64,000 bases of DNA, from contig JBDKGH010000057.1 in NCBI GenBank assembly GCA_039798265.1, forward strand, positions 6,155-70,154, read 5' to 3'. Position 1 is the stretch's first letter; every line of letters begins with the position of its first letter. A model generated the notes under the pieces. The model saw only the letters and a list, made by a program, of their open reading frames with translations. It was not told where the DNA came from and searched no databases. The position numbers were made by a program, and so were the translations under genes. Shown here piece after piece: positions 25,965 to 34,922 of this stretch. The stretch is from JBDKGH01 sp039798265. Lineage in GTDB: Bacteria; Bacteroidota; Bacteroidia; Flavobacteriales_D; Sanyastnellaceae.

Positions 25965-26966
25965 ATGAAAATTCTAAAGAAAATTTTGATAGGGCTTGGC
26001 GCCTTATTTCTCATCTATTTATCACTCTGTGCATTTGGACCGAGTAGTTTGGATGTTGTTCGTTCGACGATGATGAAAGGCTCTCAGGCCGCAGTTTTTG
26101 AAGAAATCGGTGATTTTCATAAAGTAAACGCGTGGAGTCCATGGTATCAAAGAGATACCGCCATGAAACATACCATTACAGGTGAAGCGTATGTGGTGGG
26201 TCATAAAATGGAGTGGGAAAGTGAAACGCAGGGAAGTGGCATCCAAACCATCACAGAAGCAGTGGCGCCATCGATGCTCCGCACTGAACTGGCCTTCAAA
26301 GGTTGGTCTGATGTGAGTCACGCTCAGTTCGATTTGGAACAAATAGGCGATAGCGTGAAAGTATCGTGGTCCATGGAGAATGGTGAGGTTCCTTTTATGT
26401 TTCGGGGTATGATGCTCTTGATGAATGGAAAAAAAATGATCAGTGATGATTATGATTTAGGTCTAGCGAATTTGAAAAAAATAGTAGAGGCAAAACCGCA
26501 AACAGCACCCTTTGAAGTAGAAAAGGTACAGATTGCAGAACTTCATTATGTAGGAAAAAGGTTTCAAATTCCGCTAAGTGGGATTACCGAACAGTTGTAT
26601 AGTCAAACCTATGAAGAGTTGTTTAAACACATTGGCGGACCCGAAAAGGCTGTTGGGCCCATTTTTTCCTTAACTCACCAATTTGACGATGCAAATCAAA
26701 CAATTGATATGGAAATCGCTGTTCCGGTGGCTGCCGATGTAAAGGCTATGCCAGGCGGCACAGAAGGTACCATTCCTGCGGGCAATGCATTGAAGCACGT
26801 GTACATGGGAGCATATGATCAAATGATGGGCGATTGGGAAAAAATGATGAAGGCCGCCTCTAAATACGAGCAGCGTTATGCAGTATATGAAGTTTATGTG
26901 AACGACCCATCTCAAGTAAAGTCACCCAATGAGTTGATCACTCATCTGTTTGTACCTGTAAAATAA
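25965..26966 (+). CDS. SRPBCC (polyketide-cyclase-like) plus GyrI-like domain protein
   Basis: 333 residues: N-terminal TM helix (MKILKKILIGLGALFLIYLS), an SRPBCC/START-like ligand-binding domain up to about residue 155 (HKVNAWSPWYQRDTAMKHTI, WSMENGEVPFMFRGMM), and a GyrI-like effector-binding domain from about 175 (KVQIAELHYVGKRFQIPLSG ... PGGTEGTIPAGNALKHVYMG). The combination is common in Bacteroidota. It is tethered at the inner membrane and may bind small hydrophobic ligands; no function is established. Last gene of a run with the HDAC-like gene. Confidence 0.85.
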   Translation: MKILKKILIGLGALFLIYLSLCAFGPSSLDVVRSTMMKGSQAAVFEEIGDFHKVNAWSPWYQRDTAMKHTITGEAYVVGHKMEWESETQGSGIQTITEAVAPSMLRTELAFKGWSDVSHAQFDLEQIGDSVKVSWSMENGEVPFMFRGMMLLMNGKKMISDDYDLGLANLKKIVEAKPQTAPFEVEKVQIAELHYVGKRFQIPLSGITEQLYSQTYEELFKHIGGPEKAVGPIFSLTHQFDDANQTIDMEIAVPVAADVKAMPGGTEGTIPAGNALKHVYMGAYDQMMGDWEKMMKAASKYEQRYAVYEVYVNDPSQVKSPNELITHLFVPVK

Positions 26967-27022
26967 GCGGTTGAAATTGCTTACTTTCGCGCCACAGAGC
27001 CACTCTAAAAATATATTAGCTC

Positions 27023-27502
27023 ATGCAAATCACTAAAGAAAAAGTAGTGGCTATTCACTACACCCTCCGCGACAACGCTGGAACCATTATCGACTCTAGC
27101 AGCGGAAAAGATCCTTTGTACTACCTGCAAGGCTTCGGCAATCTTATTCCTGGAATGGAAGAAGGATTAGAAGGTAAGGTAAAAGGAGACAAGTTCGAGA
27201 TCAAAGTAAGTCCTGAAAAAGGCTACGGTGTTCGCGACGAAAATCAAGTTCAAGAAGTTCCTATGGCAGCTTTTGGTGGCAATCCTGTGAAAGAAGGTAT
27301 GCAGTTCCAAGCTGGTGGCCAAGGCGGTGGATTCATCGTTACCGTTACTAAAATCGAAGGCGATACTGTTACAGTTGATGCTAATCACCCACTCGCTGGA
27401 GTGGAGTTGAATTTCGATGTGGAAGTAATGGACGTTCGCGATGCTTCTGCTGAAGAAATTGCTCATGGACACGTTCACGGTCCTGGTGGACATCAACACT
27501 AA
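27023..27502 (+). CDS. slyD: SlyD-like FKBP peptidyl-prolyl isomerase
   Basis: 159 residues: FKBP half (VVAIHYTLRDNAGTIIDSSS, LIPGMEEGLEGK), an inserted IF chaperone flap, then a second FKBP part (VDANHPLAGVELNFDVEVMD). The tail HGHVHGPGGHQH is His-rich and probably binds nickel or other metals, as in SlyD. Cytosolic folding helper. A variant -7 box (TACTTTCG, 26982) lies 33 bases upstream, and a terminator follows. Confidence 0.93.
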   Translation: MQITKEKVVAIHYTLRDNAGTIIDSSSGKDPLYYLQGFGNLIPGMEEGLEGKVKGDKFEIKVSPEKGYGVRDENQVQEVPMAAFGGNPVKEGMQFQAGGQGGGFIVTVTKIEGDTVTVDANHPLAGVELNFDVEVMDVRDASAEEIAHGHVHGPGGHQH

Positions 27503-27530
27503 GCGATCGTTGTTCTTAACGACTGAAAAG

Positions 27531-27561
27531 ACCCGTTCTGCGATAGTGGAACGGGTTTTTT
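27531..27561. terminator. Terminator between slyD-like gene and DMT transporter
   Basis: ACCCGTTC (27531-27538) and GAACGGGT (27549-27556), ten-base loop, then T run on the plus strand; A-rich flank gives weaker minus-strand function. Confidence 0.8.
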
Positions 27562-28396
27562 ATTTTACCCGAGAGTTGAGTATCACACCGGTTACAATCA
27601 GTAACATACCACCTACGGAAAGCAACTCTACGTGTTCGCCAAATACGGTATAGCCAAATATGATCGCAAAAATGGCCCCGAAGTAATTCCATGGGGTAAC
27701 CTTGCTGGCATCGTCGGTATGCAAAGCAATGGTGGTATAGTATTGTGCTATTTGAGTGAAAATACTCATTAGAATAAGAAACAACCAATCCCATCCGTGT
27801 GGTTGAACCCAATGAAATAAGCAGGCAAAACCCGTGATAGGCAAAGCAATCATCGGAAAGTACATCACGATAGTCATCGGATGATCGGTGTGTTTGCTTT
27901 TGATAATGGCATTATAAGCAAAACCAGAAAACACGGCGGAGATGATTCCAATTCCTAACCAAAAAAAGGAAACACGAGTATCCAAACCTCTGGTGAGAAT
28001 AACGCCTGCAAAAGCAACAGCAAAAAAGAGCCATTGAATACGTTTGACATTCTGATTGTTGAGCTGTGTGGCTATCAGTACAGTGAATATGGGCGACATG
28101 TACTGAATGACACTAGCGGTGGCTAAGGGCATATTTTTTACCGTGGAAAAAAAGAGACTCAAAGCCACCAAGCCTAGTAGCCCGCGCATCGCCAACCATT
28201 TGCGATTGGTGCCCCAAAAGGGAATGCGATGATGGGTAACATACCAGGCACAGAAGGAAAAGGATAATAGGCTTCTGAAAAAAATAAGCTCGTGTACAGG
28301 TATGTGGGGCATCAACTTCGCGAAGGTGTTAACCAACGAAAAGCAGAATACGGCCAATAACATGTAGGCTATGCCACGAGAAAACAAAGAGGGCAA
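27560..28396 (-). CDS. EamA/DMT family membrane transporter
   Basis: 278 residues, ten predicted TM helices in two EamA halves (for example GLLGLVALSLFFSTVKNMPL and WNYFGAIFAIIFGYTVFGEH). The start is a TTG at 28396 (MPSLFSRGIAYMLLAVF); an ATG at 28363 would cut the first helix. These proteins export amino acids or other metabolites; the substrate is unknown. Confidence 0.9.
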   Translation of the reverse strand: MPSLFSRGIAYMLLAVFCFSLVNTFAKLMPHIPVHELIFFRSLLSFSFCAWYVTHHRIPFWGTNRKWLAMRGLLGLVALSLFFSTVKNMPLATASVIQYMSPIFTVLIATQLNNQNVKRIQWLFFAVAFAGVILTRGLDTRVSFFWLGIGIISAVFSGFAYNAIIKSKHTDHPMTIVMYFPMIALPITGFACLFHWVQPHGWDWLFLILMSIFTQIAQYYTTIALHTDDASKVTPWNYFGAIFAIIFGYTVFGEHVELLSVGGMLLIVTGVILNSRVK

Positions 28397-28415
28397 TGGA
28401 GCTAATTTATAGCGC

Positions 28416-28423
28416 CAAAGGTA
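28416..28423 (-). promoter_or_regulatory. Candidate -7 box of the DMT transporter gene
   Basis: Minus strand TACCTTTG, a full match to TAnnTTTG, 19 bases upstream of the TTG start, which supports that start. Confidence 0.45.
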
Positions 28424-28465
28424 GTAGGGTGGAATAGTCGAATGGCAGGAAGTAATGAACAGGTT

Positions 28466-28870
28466 TTAATCTTCTGCTGGTATTAAACGAGCACCCATGA
28501 GGGCCGAAGGAATGTATAGCAACAGTTCAGCATAAAACCATAAGGGTTGACCAGGAATAATGATGAAGTTCATTACGCCCAATACCATTAAAATAGAGCC
28601 ACAGACTAAAGCTACTCGTTTGTTTTTTGATATCCACTGTGCAATAATACCCGCAGCAAATGCACCTAATACATGCGCCAGACCAATGAGCAAAAAAGCA
28701 GGCGTAGGCATAGCTTTTACAATCGCAGAAAGATGTTCGGGATTGTGTGGATCAAGTCCTGGAGGAGGCGGATATAGTCCTGAATTGATGTTCTCGACGA
28801 TAAAAACAATAATACCGCTAATGACCAAAGCGGCAACTCCGGCGAGAATGTTCTTTAGTGTTGGGTTCAT
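28466..28870 (-). CDS. Small four-helix membrane protein
   Basis: 134 residues from ATG 28870 (MNPTLKNILAGVAALVISGI); a longer frame begins inside the preceding gene. Four hydrophobic helices, a periplasmic Pro-rich loop (GLYPPPPGLDPHNPEHLS) and GLAHVLGAFAAGIIAQWISK. I recognise no named family. It follows the 201-residue membrane protein by 31 bases and may share its transcript. Confidence 0.7.
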   Translation of the reverse strand: MNPTLKNILAGVAALVISGIIVFIVENINSGLYPPPPGLDPHNPEHLSAIVKAMPTPAFLLIGLAHVLGAFAAGIIAQWISKNKRVALVCGSILMVLGVMNFIIIPGQPLWFYAELLLYIPSALMGARLIPAED

Positions 28871-28901
28871 GTTTAAGGTTTTGATAGCGGAAAGATAAAA
28901 A

Positions 28902-29507
28902 TTATTCCGCTGCTTCACCTTGAATATGAGGAGGTAATTCGTGGTAGTGCAAATAATAATCGAGATCGGCCTGCGCTTCTTCGTTCTCGGGGGTTTCTAT
29001 GGCACGCAAGGCCAATGATCGCAAAATGGGATCACGTGATTTGATGAAGAGTTTTGTTTCTGTGGGTAAAAAAAACACCACATTCATAACAAGGAAAAGC
29101 GGAACAAATCGAAACAAGAACTGACGGTAAGTAGCGGGTTCTTTTTTTCTCCAAAACAAAAAGGCTTGAATAAACAAGGCGATGGAAAGCATAAACGAAA
29201 AAAAGAATAGCATCACAGAGTTGGGCCAAAGCTGCCAAGAGAAGAGTAGGGTGCTAATTAATGAAGCGAGCACAAGGGAAGAAAAAACTCCTAAAAAACG
29301 ACCGAAATAGGTGAGTGGTTTTAAGGCGCCTTCTCTCCATTCTTTCAGCGTTTTTTCGCGAAGCAATAAAGGACTGAAAAAAAAGTAAAGACAAAAGAGC
29401 ATCACCCAGCCTGCCAGCAAAAGCACTTTGGTTCCCATTAAATCTAAAACGTCGGCGCCTAATCCAAAGAAGAGAAACACCACCGCTATTTTTTCAAAAA
29501 AGCGCAT
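28902..29507 (-). CDS. Membrane protein of unknown function next to ccmF
   Basis: 201 residues: about five hydrophobic helices (IAVVFLFFGLGADVLDLMG, VLLLAGWVMLFCLYFF, VMLFFFSFMLSIALFIQAFL) and a soluble C-terminal tail with SRDPILRSLALRAIETPENEE. No family recognised. It starts four bases after the ccmF stop, so it is probably the tail of the cytochrome c maturation operon. Confidence 0.7.
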   Translation of the reverse strand: MRFFEKIAVVFLFFGLGADVLDLMGTKVLLLAGWVMLFCLYFFFSPLLLREKTLKEWREGALKPLTYFGRFLGVFSSLVLASLISTLLFSWQLWPNSVMLFFFSFMLSIALFIQAFLFWRKKEPATYRQFLFRFVPLFLVMNVVFFLPTETKLFIKSRDPILRSLALRAIETPENEEAQADLDYYLHYHELPPHIQGEAAE

Positions 29508-29511
29508 CGAA

Positions 29512-32373
29512 TTAAGCGTTTTTCTTCCACAGTTTGATGCGGTGACGAATAGCCATCGTTGTGCCGATCACCATCACTATACAGCCTAACCACAAGATGT
29601 TGATCTGCGGGAAAATCTCAGCTGTCATGATGAGCATATCTTTTTGGGCACTGCTATGTTCTTGTACGGTCAATTCCAATCCTTCTTTTTTCTCAGCAAT
29701 AGAAAGCAACATGCGGAACTGCTTTGATTCAACAGGGAAGGGAAGTGTAACGCTGTCTTTCATCATCACACTCGCCAATATCAACTGCTCGCTTTTCACG
29801 CCATCGCTCAAGGTTACGTATCCTCTTTTGGCAATAACGCCTTCGGGCAAATTTTCGGGTATGCTATCTACATTTACTAAGCTGTCCAATTTGAAATTGA
29901 CAATCTCCGAAAGTCGAATGTTTTGACCCAATTCAATAAAGCCACTTTTGGGATCTAGATAACCCGATTGATCACCTTTCTTTTCTTCCATATCGGTGTA
30001 CTTGATGAAGGTGTACAAGTCTTCCCCTAGGCTGTGCTTGATGCTTGGCTCACGGCTATTTCCTTTGGGCGAAATAAGAATGGTGGGCTCTAGTGTAAAG
30101 AGTTTTTCTCCGGGTTTGCCTGGCTGCCACGCTTTGGTTGTTTCTAATTCTTCTTCAGTGGCCATAGGCACCATGCTCCAAAGTGAATCTTTACCCCAGT
30201 CGTCAAGGAAACTTTCACTAGCGGTGTGTTTTTTCATACTGCGAAATACCATGCCTTGCATAGAAACGTATTCGCCTTCTTCATAAGTCACCGGCTCCAT
30301 ATCGAGGTAATCGATGGTCACAAATAGGCGTTCTCCTGATTTGTATTTATCGCGATAGTGAACAAAGTAAGGTCCCATAGCCATGGTATCTCCTTTGAGA
30401 ATCATCATGTCCTCATTGTTGGAAAAGGACTCGTCTAATTCTGCTACGTTTCCGACACGGTTTTGCGAAATGAAAAAGCTCTGCGAAGTGCTAACGATGG
30501 CTCCTATAATCAAGAGGGCAAAGCCCACGTGCGCAACGCTCGCACCAATGTGATCTACCTTGCCTTTGAGCACGCGTATAGCGTAATCTGCATTGGCCAC
30601 TAAAGCAAATATGCTGGTGAAAAGAAGGGCCTTTAATGCAAAGGACTCGTCCCCAAATCCAGTGAATAGCAAAATCAAAATGGTTAATGCCACGGCGATA
30701 ACCAAACTCAACAATACCTTCGAAAGCATTTCGGAAAAAGCGGTGTCCTTATACTTCAAGTACTGACCGATGGCGATGATTAAAAACAATACGGTCGCTA
30801 GTGGAATCTGAATTTGGTGATATACATTGAATCGCTCTTTATCGCCAGGAGCGGAGAAGGTATGCTCCGACATTCTGCGTGCCCAATCCCAATTGGTCGA
30901 TTCATATAGGGAAGCAAACATGTTTTCAAAAGGCGTCAAGAATATGTTGCCCACGTTCACCGAGGTTACTACCGTAATATGAATGGCGGCAAGGGTAAGC
31001 ACGAGCGACCCAATGAACATCCAAAACTCACGACTCCACAGTGCTTCTTCTTTATCACCATTCGGGTTGGCGAGTTGCTTGTAGCTTTTCACCAACATAA
31101 CCACAGAGGCCAATATAAAAATCAATGTCAGCGCAGGTACCCATGTGCCTTCGCCAGGAAGTAATTTTTCACCTTCGGCCAAAACAGGTGTTTCTGCAGT
31201 GATAATATTACCGAGGGCAAGAACAAATAAGATTGCACTGAGCGCTAAGTAAGCCATTCGCCATTTGCGATCGCTCACCATAAGATAGGTGGCCATAGCG
31301 GTAAAGAACAAAAGATAAACGAGCAATTGAGCCAAAATACCGCTATCCACAAAGGAGTGAACACTACTGTCGCCTAACACACCGCTGCGGGTAAGGAAGG
31401 TAGAGTAGAGAATAAGAATGAAGGTACTAATGGTGAGCAACAGGGCTGTAAATAGACTAGTTCCTTTTCGTTGATTGATCACTAACAAGTGAGCGCTTCC
31501 TACCATTGTCAACCAAGGCACCAACGATGCATTTTCTACAGGGTCCCAAGCCCAAAATCCACCAAAGCCTAATGCTTCATAGGCCCAAGCGCCGCCCATC
31601 AAAATACCAGTACCTAAAATCATCACCCCGAAAAATGCCCAAGGAATGGCGGGTTTCATCCAACCTTTCAAATCGCCTTTCCACAAACCAGCAATTGCAA
31701 ATGCAAATGGAATCATGGTAGAAGCAAAGCCCAAAAACAATGTAGGAGGGTGAATGGTCATCCAATAGTTTTGAAGAAGAGGATTCAACCCTTTCCCGTT
31801 TTGAAATGCATCAAGATCGAGGTAATCGGGACGAAGGGTCCATGGCAAACCAACGTTTGAAGAAGCTTCTCGCAGCAAAATGAAAGGGTTGCTACCGAAT
31901 TGGAATTCACCAAAGAAGCTACCTAAAAGCATAGAGGATAAGAACACCTGAACAAAGGCTACCACGGTCATTACCCAAGGCTCCCACTCACGTGCCCAAC
32001 GAATCAAAAAGAAACCAAGTATAACATGCCAAAAGGTCCACAATAAAAAGCTTCCTTCTTGTCCTTCCCACATGCAGGAAAAGACATACTTCATGGGCAT
32101 TTCATTGTTTAAGTGATCAAAGGCATATTTGTATTCGTACAGGTGATTGAATAAAATATAGAACAGTGAGCCCACGATTCCGATAATCGAAATACCGTGT
32201 ACGTAAAACCCTTTACGAGCATAACTCAGCCAAGTGGCTTGTTGGTCAGCCGATTTGGTACTGAAGTAGTAAGTAAGGGCTGAAAAAAAAGCCGAAGCAA
32301 AAGCTAAGGCTACGAAAAAATTACCGATTTGACCTGGTAATAAATGTTCGTTGAGGTATTGAATTTGGTTCAT
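29512..32373 (-). CDS. ccmF: Cytochrome c maturation protein CcmF (heme lyase subunit)
   Basis: 953 residues of inner-membrane heme-handling protein. The tryptophan-rich WWD-type motif GGFWAWDPVENASLVPWL is intact, with helix-borne His residues such as MTIHPPTLFLGF. A large periplasmic C-terminal domain (about residues 640-920) precedes the last helix. The protein is about 300 residues longer than the E. coli form, as is usual in Bacteroidota. It attaches heme to apocytochrome CxxCH with CcmH-type partners, none of which is in the window. Confidence 0.95.
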   Translation of the reverse strand: MNQIQYLNEHLLPGQIGNFFVALAFASAFFSALTYYFSTKSADQQATWLSYARKGFYVHGISIIGIVGSLFYILFNHLYEYKYAFDHLNNEMPMKYVFSCMWEGQEGSFLLWTFWHVILGFFLIRWAREWEPWVMTVVAFVQVFLSSMLLGSFFGEFQFGSNPFILLREASSNVGLPWTLRPDYLDLDAFQNGKGLNPLLQNYWMTIHPPTLFLGFASTMIPFAFAIAGLWKGDLKGWMKPAIPWAFFGVMILGTGILMGGAWAYEALGFGGFWAWDPVENASLVPWLTMVGSAHLLVINQRKGTSLFTALLLTISTFILILYSTFLTRSGVLGDSSVHSFVDSGILAQLLVYLLFFTAMATYLMVSDRKWRMAYLALSAILFVLALGNIITAETPVLAEGEKLLPGEGTWVPALTLIFILASVVMLVKSYKQLANPNGDKEEALWSREFWMFIGSLVLTLAAIHITVVTSVNVGNIFLTPFENMFASLYESTNWDWARRMSEHTFSAPGDKERFNVYHQIQIPLATVLFLIIAIGQYLKYKDTAFSEMLSKVLLSLVIAVALTILILLFTGFGDESFALKALLFTSIFALVANADYAIRVLKGKVDHIGASVAHVGFALLIIGAIVSTSQSFFISQNRVGNVAELDESFSNNEDMMILKGDTMAMGPYFVHYRDKYKSGERLFVTIDYLDMEPVTYEEGEYVSMQGMVFRSMKKHTASESFLDDWGKDSLWSMVPMATEEELETTKAWQPGKPGEKLFTLEPTILISPKGNSREPSIKHSLGEDLYTFIKYTDMEEKKGDQSGYLDPKSGFIELGQNIRLSEIVNFKLDSLVNVDSIPENLPEGVIAKRGYVTLSDGVKSEQLILASVMMKDSVTLPFPVESKQFRMLLSIAEKKEGLELTVQEHSSAQKDMLIMTAEIFPQINILWLGCIVMVIGTTMAIRHRIKLWKKNA

Positions 32374-32387
32374 GTCAAAAGCTTACT

Positions 32388-32409
32388 TCTCCGATTAATA
32401 GGCCGGAGA
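32388..32409. other. Small hairpin in the ccmE-ccmF gap
   Basis: TCTCCG (32388-32393) and CGGAGA (32404-32409) form a 6-bp stem in the 62-base gap. No T run follows, so it is not a terminator; it may protect or separate mRNA segments. Confidence 0.35.
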
Positions 32410-32435
32410 GATGGGGTAGATAAAAAGAGTACTGC

Positions 32436-32840
32436 TTATTGCTCGGCAGTAAGAGAGTGTTTTTGATCGTTGTATTTGCTAGGGCATTTCATGAGCAAAT
32501 GCGAAGCATGAAATTCTCCATTGGCATCAAACTTACCTTCAACAGTTACCGATTCGGATTGTTCCAATCCCATTGGTTTTCCTTGGGCGTCATGCAAATG
32601 CACTTCATGCGAAATGCCACTCTGATCAATCATGCTGAAAACGGTTAGGTTGGCATCGGTAAGTGCATCGTATTCTACACCACGCGTTTTGTCAAAAGTT
32701 CCCGTAATCTTAAACTGTTTGTCGGGTTCGGCTTTGGCTTGTGCAAAAGTGCTGCTATCTACAGAACTGGTGTAAGTGGAAACCAAAATGGCGGATACCA
32801 CTGCAATCAAAAGAATTAAAACAATGTGCGTCTTTTTCAT
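32436..32840 (-). CDS. ccmE: CcmE heme chaperone, Cys-type (CxxxY)
   Basis: 134 residues: N-terminal membrane anchor (HIVLILLIAVVSAILVS) and an OB-fold periplasmic domain. CcmE carries heme from CcmC to CcmF. The heme-attachment site reads KCPSKY: Cys119-xxx-Tyr123 instead of the His-xxx-Tyr of E. coli. CxxxY-type CcmE proteins are known in several bacteria and archaea, so heme is probably bound through Cys. A final His-containing tail is short. It begins three bases after the ccmD-like stop. Confidence 0.92.
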   Translation of the reverse strand: MKKTHIVLILLIAVVSAILVSTYTSSVDSSTFAQAKAEPDKQFKITGTFDKTRGVEYDALTDANLTVFSMIDQSGISHEVHLHDAQGKPMGLEQSESVTVEGKFDANGEFHASHLLMKCPSKYNDQKHSLTAEQ

Positions 32841-32842
32841 GG

Positions 32843-33067
32843 TCAGTTTTTATTGTTTTTTTCCAAATTGCTTACGCGTCGCTCAATCATAAAAAGGAAA
32901 ATGAACAATCCGATCATCACGATACCGGCTACGGTAATCACGACTTTTATTTTACCACTTTGAAAGAAATACTCTTCCAGAGGCGCATGAGCTGCCGCTT
33001 GAGCGTGTGAGCTGATGCTCAAAAGCGAAACTGCCAATAAGGCGAAAAATGGGTTAAGCTTCTTCAT
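32843..33067 (-). CDS. CcmD-like small membrane protein
   Basis: 74 residues with an apparent signal peptide (MKKLNPFFALLAVSLLSISS), then EEYFFQSGKIKVVIT and one TM helix followed by a basic tail (FMIERRVSNLEKNNK). CcmD normally has one helix and no signal peptide; this longer version is the Bacteroidota type and is called from its place between ccmC and ccmE. It overlaps the ccmC end by 14 bases. Confidence 0.8.
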   Translation of the reverse strand: MKKLNPFFALLAVSLLSISSHAQAAAHAPLEEYFFQSGKIKVVITVAGIVMIGLFIFLFMIERRVSNLEKNNKN

Positions 33068-34118
33068 TCTTTATTTCAAGATTTCTAATTCTTAATACAA
33101 GGGAATAGATCCAATACCCCAACAAGGCCCATCCAATTACCGCGGGGTAAAAAATGGTTCTCAAGGTGCTATTGAGATCGTAAGCAGAAAAGGCTGGAGT
33201 TCCATCTTTTCCAGGGTGTAAACTTTCGGAAAATCTCGGCATTACCATCAATAAGATAACCATCATTACCAAGGCAAAAATGTTGAAGATGGCTGCTAGT
33301 CGCCCACGCTTTTCTTCATCTTTGGTTGATCCTCTTAAAATGAAATAGGCCACATAAACGATAAACACCACCAAGGCTCCATTGAGTTGTGGATCGTTTG
33401 GCCACCAATCACCCCAAGTAAAACGGGCCCAAAAACTCCCTGTAGTGAGTCCTAATATGCAGAATACTAAACCAACAGAGGCTGAGGTTGCCGCTTTGCG
33501 GTCAAGTAAGGCGAGGGTTTCATATTTAGCGATACTGTTTTCTTCAGATCTTCCTGATTGATTGAGGTATTTGATACTGTATGCAAAGGAAAATCCCATG
33601 AGCAAAAACATCGTAAACCACATGGGCACGTGCCACATCAGGTTGCGAATGGTTTCATAAATCACGATTTGAAAGGGATAACCAAATTGACTGTGCTCAT
33701 CGGTTTTTACGTGTGGATCGCACGTTCCCAAATTGGATTGCTCGTTGATCACAAACGCATCGGTATCGATTGATTTGCGGATGTACACGGTACCATCTAA
33801 ATCATTATTGGAGTAAAAACCAATGGTCTTCGATGAAAGTGTATCGGGCAAATCAACAGAGATAACCGCATGAGTGGCATCTTCAACACGAAGCACCTCT
33901 GCGCAGTAGTATTGCTTACCTACGGAAATGAAAAACTGCTGCTGCTGGTTGGCCGCATCGAAGTGGGTATTATAACCGATATAGGTAAAGGTATTTTTAC
34001 CAGGTTGTAATTGATCGGTGGATACATCCATCCCTCCGGGAATCAACGGTGTTTTGAAGGCAAACACGGCGGTGTAAACCAAGAAGACGATGCAGATTAT
34101 TTTAAGCCAAAGTTTCAT
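33054..34118 (-). CDS. ccmC: CcmC heme exporter / CcsA-family protein
   Basis: 354 residues. The WWD motif is present (FTWGDWWPNDPQLNGALV), with flanking His residues in helices (NLMWHVPMWF). An N-terminal ~130-residue periplasmic part between the first helix and the core is not found in E. coli CcmC and resembles the CcmE-like beta segment seen in Bacteroidota CcmC proteins. It loads heme on CcmE. Starts 17 bases after ccmB. Confidence 0.9.
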   Translation of the reverse strand: MKLWLKIICIVFLVYTAVFAFKTPLIPGGMDVSTDQLQPGKNTFTYIGYNTHFDAANQQQQFFISVGKQYYCAEVLRVEDATHAVISVDLPDTLSSKTIGFYSNNDLDGTVYIRKSIDTDAFVINEQSNLGTCDPHVKTDEHSQFGYPFQIVIYETIRNLMWHVPMWFTMFLLMGFSFAYSIKYLNQSGRSEENSIAKYETLALLDRKAATSASVGLVFCILGLTTGSFWARFTWGDWWPNDPQLNGALVVFIVYVAYFILRGSTKDEEKRGRLAAIFNIFALVMMVILLMVMPRFSESLHPGKDGTPAFSAYDLNSTLRTIFYPAVIGWALLGYWIYSLVLRIRNLEIKNEEA

Positions 34119-34135
34119 TTAATCAAGCTATTTGC

Positions 34136-34798
34136 TCATTCCCGCCAAAGGTAGGGGAACAAGATGAGGGCTAAAAGCAAAGCCGTCACATTAAGGACAA
34201 TTAACACTAAAAGATTCAAACTGTTCGTTGACCAAACAGCTCCTTCCATTGCGGAGGTGGTGAATCGGGTGATAGTGACCAGGAGCGGAATAATTACGGG
34301 AAATCCAAGTATGGCAATGAGACCAATACCTCCATCACTTTTGTAGGCTAAACCAGCTACAAAGGTGAGCGCAAATCCTAATCCTGTGCTTCCCAAAAAG
34401 ATACCCATTAGTACTTGATCCATTTGCGCATGTGCAAATGCAGTATCCCCAAAGAACAGAGCAAAAAAGGCCAAGCTGATCAAGTTGAGCAAAGCAATCA
34501 AAAATGCGTTGTAAATGGATTTGGAAAGAATCACATGACGAGGATGAGCAATGGAGTATAGGTAGAATTGAACACCATTACTTTCTTGATTAAAAGTCTT
34601 TTGCATGGCGTTGAATGCAGTAAAAAGTCCGGTAAGCCAAACGAGACCGCCCCACACTTTTCCTCCTTCAATTTCTCCAAAACTCAGATAACACACGAAA
34701 ACCGTTGCTAGCACATACAGAAAAATACCGGCAAGGGTATGCTTTTGGCGCATCTCCAAGCGAAGTTCTTTCTGTAATAGGGCAACTACGGGCTTCAT
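34136..34798 (-). CDS. ccmB: CcmB heme exporter permease
   Basis: 220 residues from ATG 34798 (MKPVVALLQKELRLEMRQKH), six TM helices, as in ABC permease CcmB. CcmA, the ATPase partner, is not adjacent and no ATP-binding gene lies in the window, so it must be elsewhere. First gene of the ccmB-ccmC-ccmD-ccmE-ccmF run; divergent from the sirtuin gene. Confidence 0.92.
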   Translation of the reverse strand: MKPVVALLQKELRLEMRQKHTLAGIFLYVLATVFVCYLSFGEIEGGKVWGGLVWLTGLFTAFNAMQKTFNQESNGVQFYLYSIAHPRHVILSKSIYNAFLIALLNLISLAFFALFFGDTAFAHAQMDQVLMGIFLGSTGLGFALTFVAGLAYKSDGGIGLIAILGFPVIIPLLVTITRFTTSAMEGAVWSTNSLNLLVLIVLNVTALLLALILFPYLWRE

Positions 34799-34803
34799 GG
34801 GCG

Positions 34804-34811
34804 CGAATTTA
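34804..34811 (-). promoter_or_regulatory. Candidate -7 box of the ccm operon
   Basis: Minus strand TAAATTCG, one mismatch from TAnnTTTG, five bases from the ccmB ATG. Confidence 0.35.
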
Positions 34812-34922
34812 CAACAGAGCACCGCAAAACAGGGTGACTTCACTCACTGTTTATACTCGTTTGTCAACGTTTTTTTTGACCTACATCAGCGAACTTTAAG
34901 AGAAGGTTTTAGTTTTAAGGCC

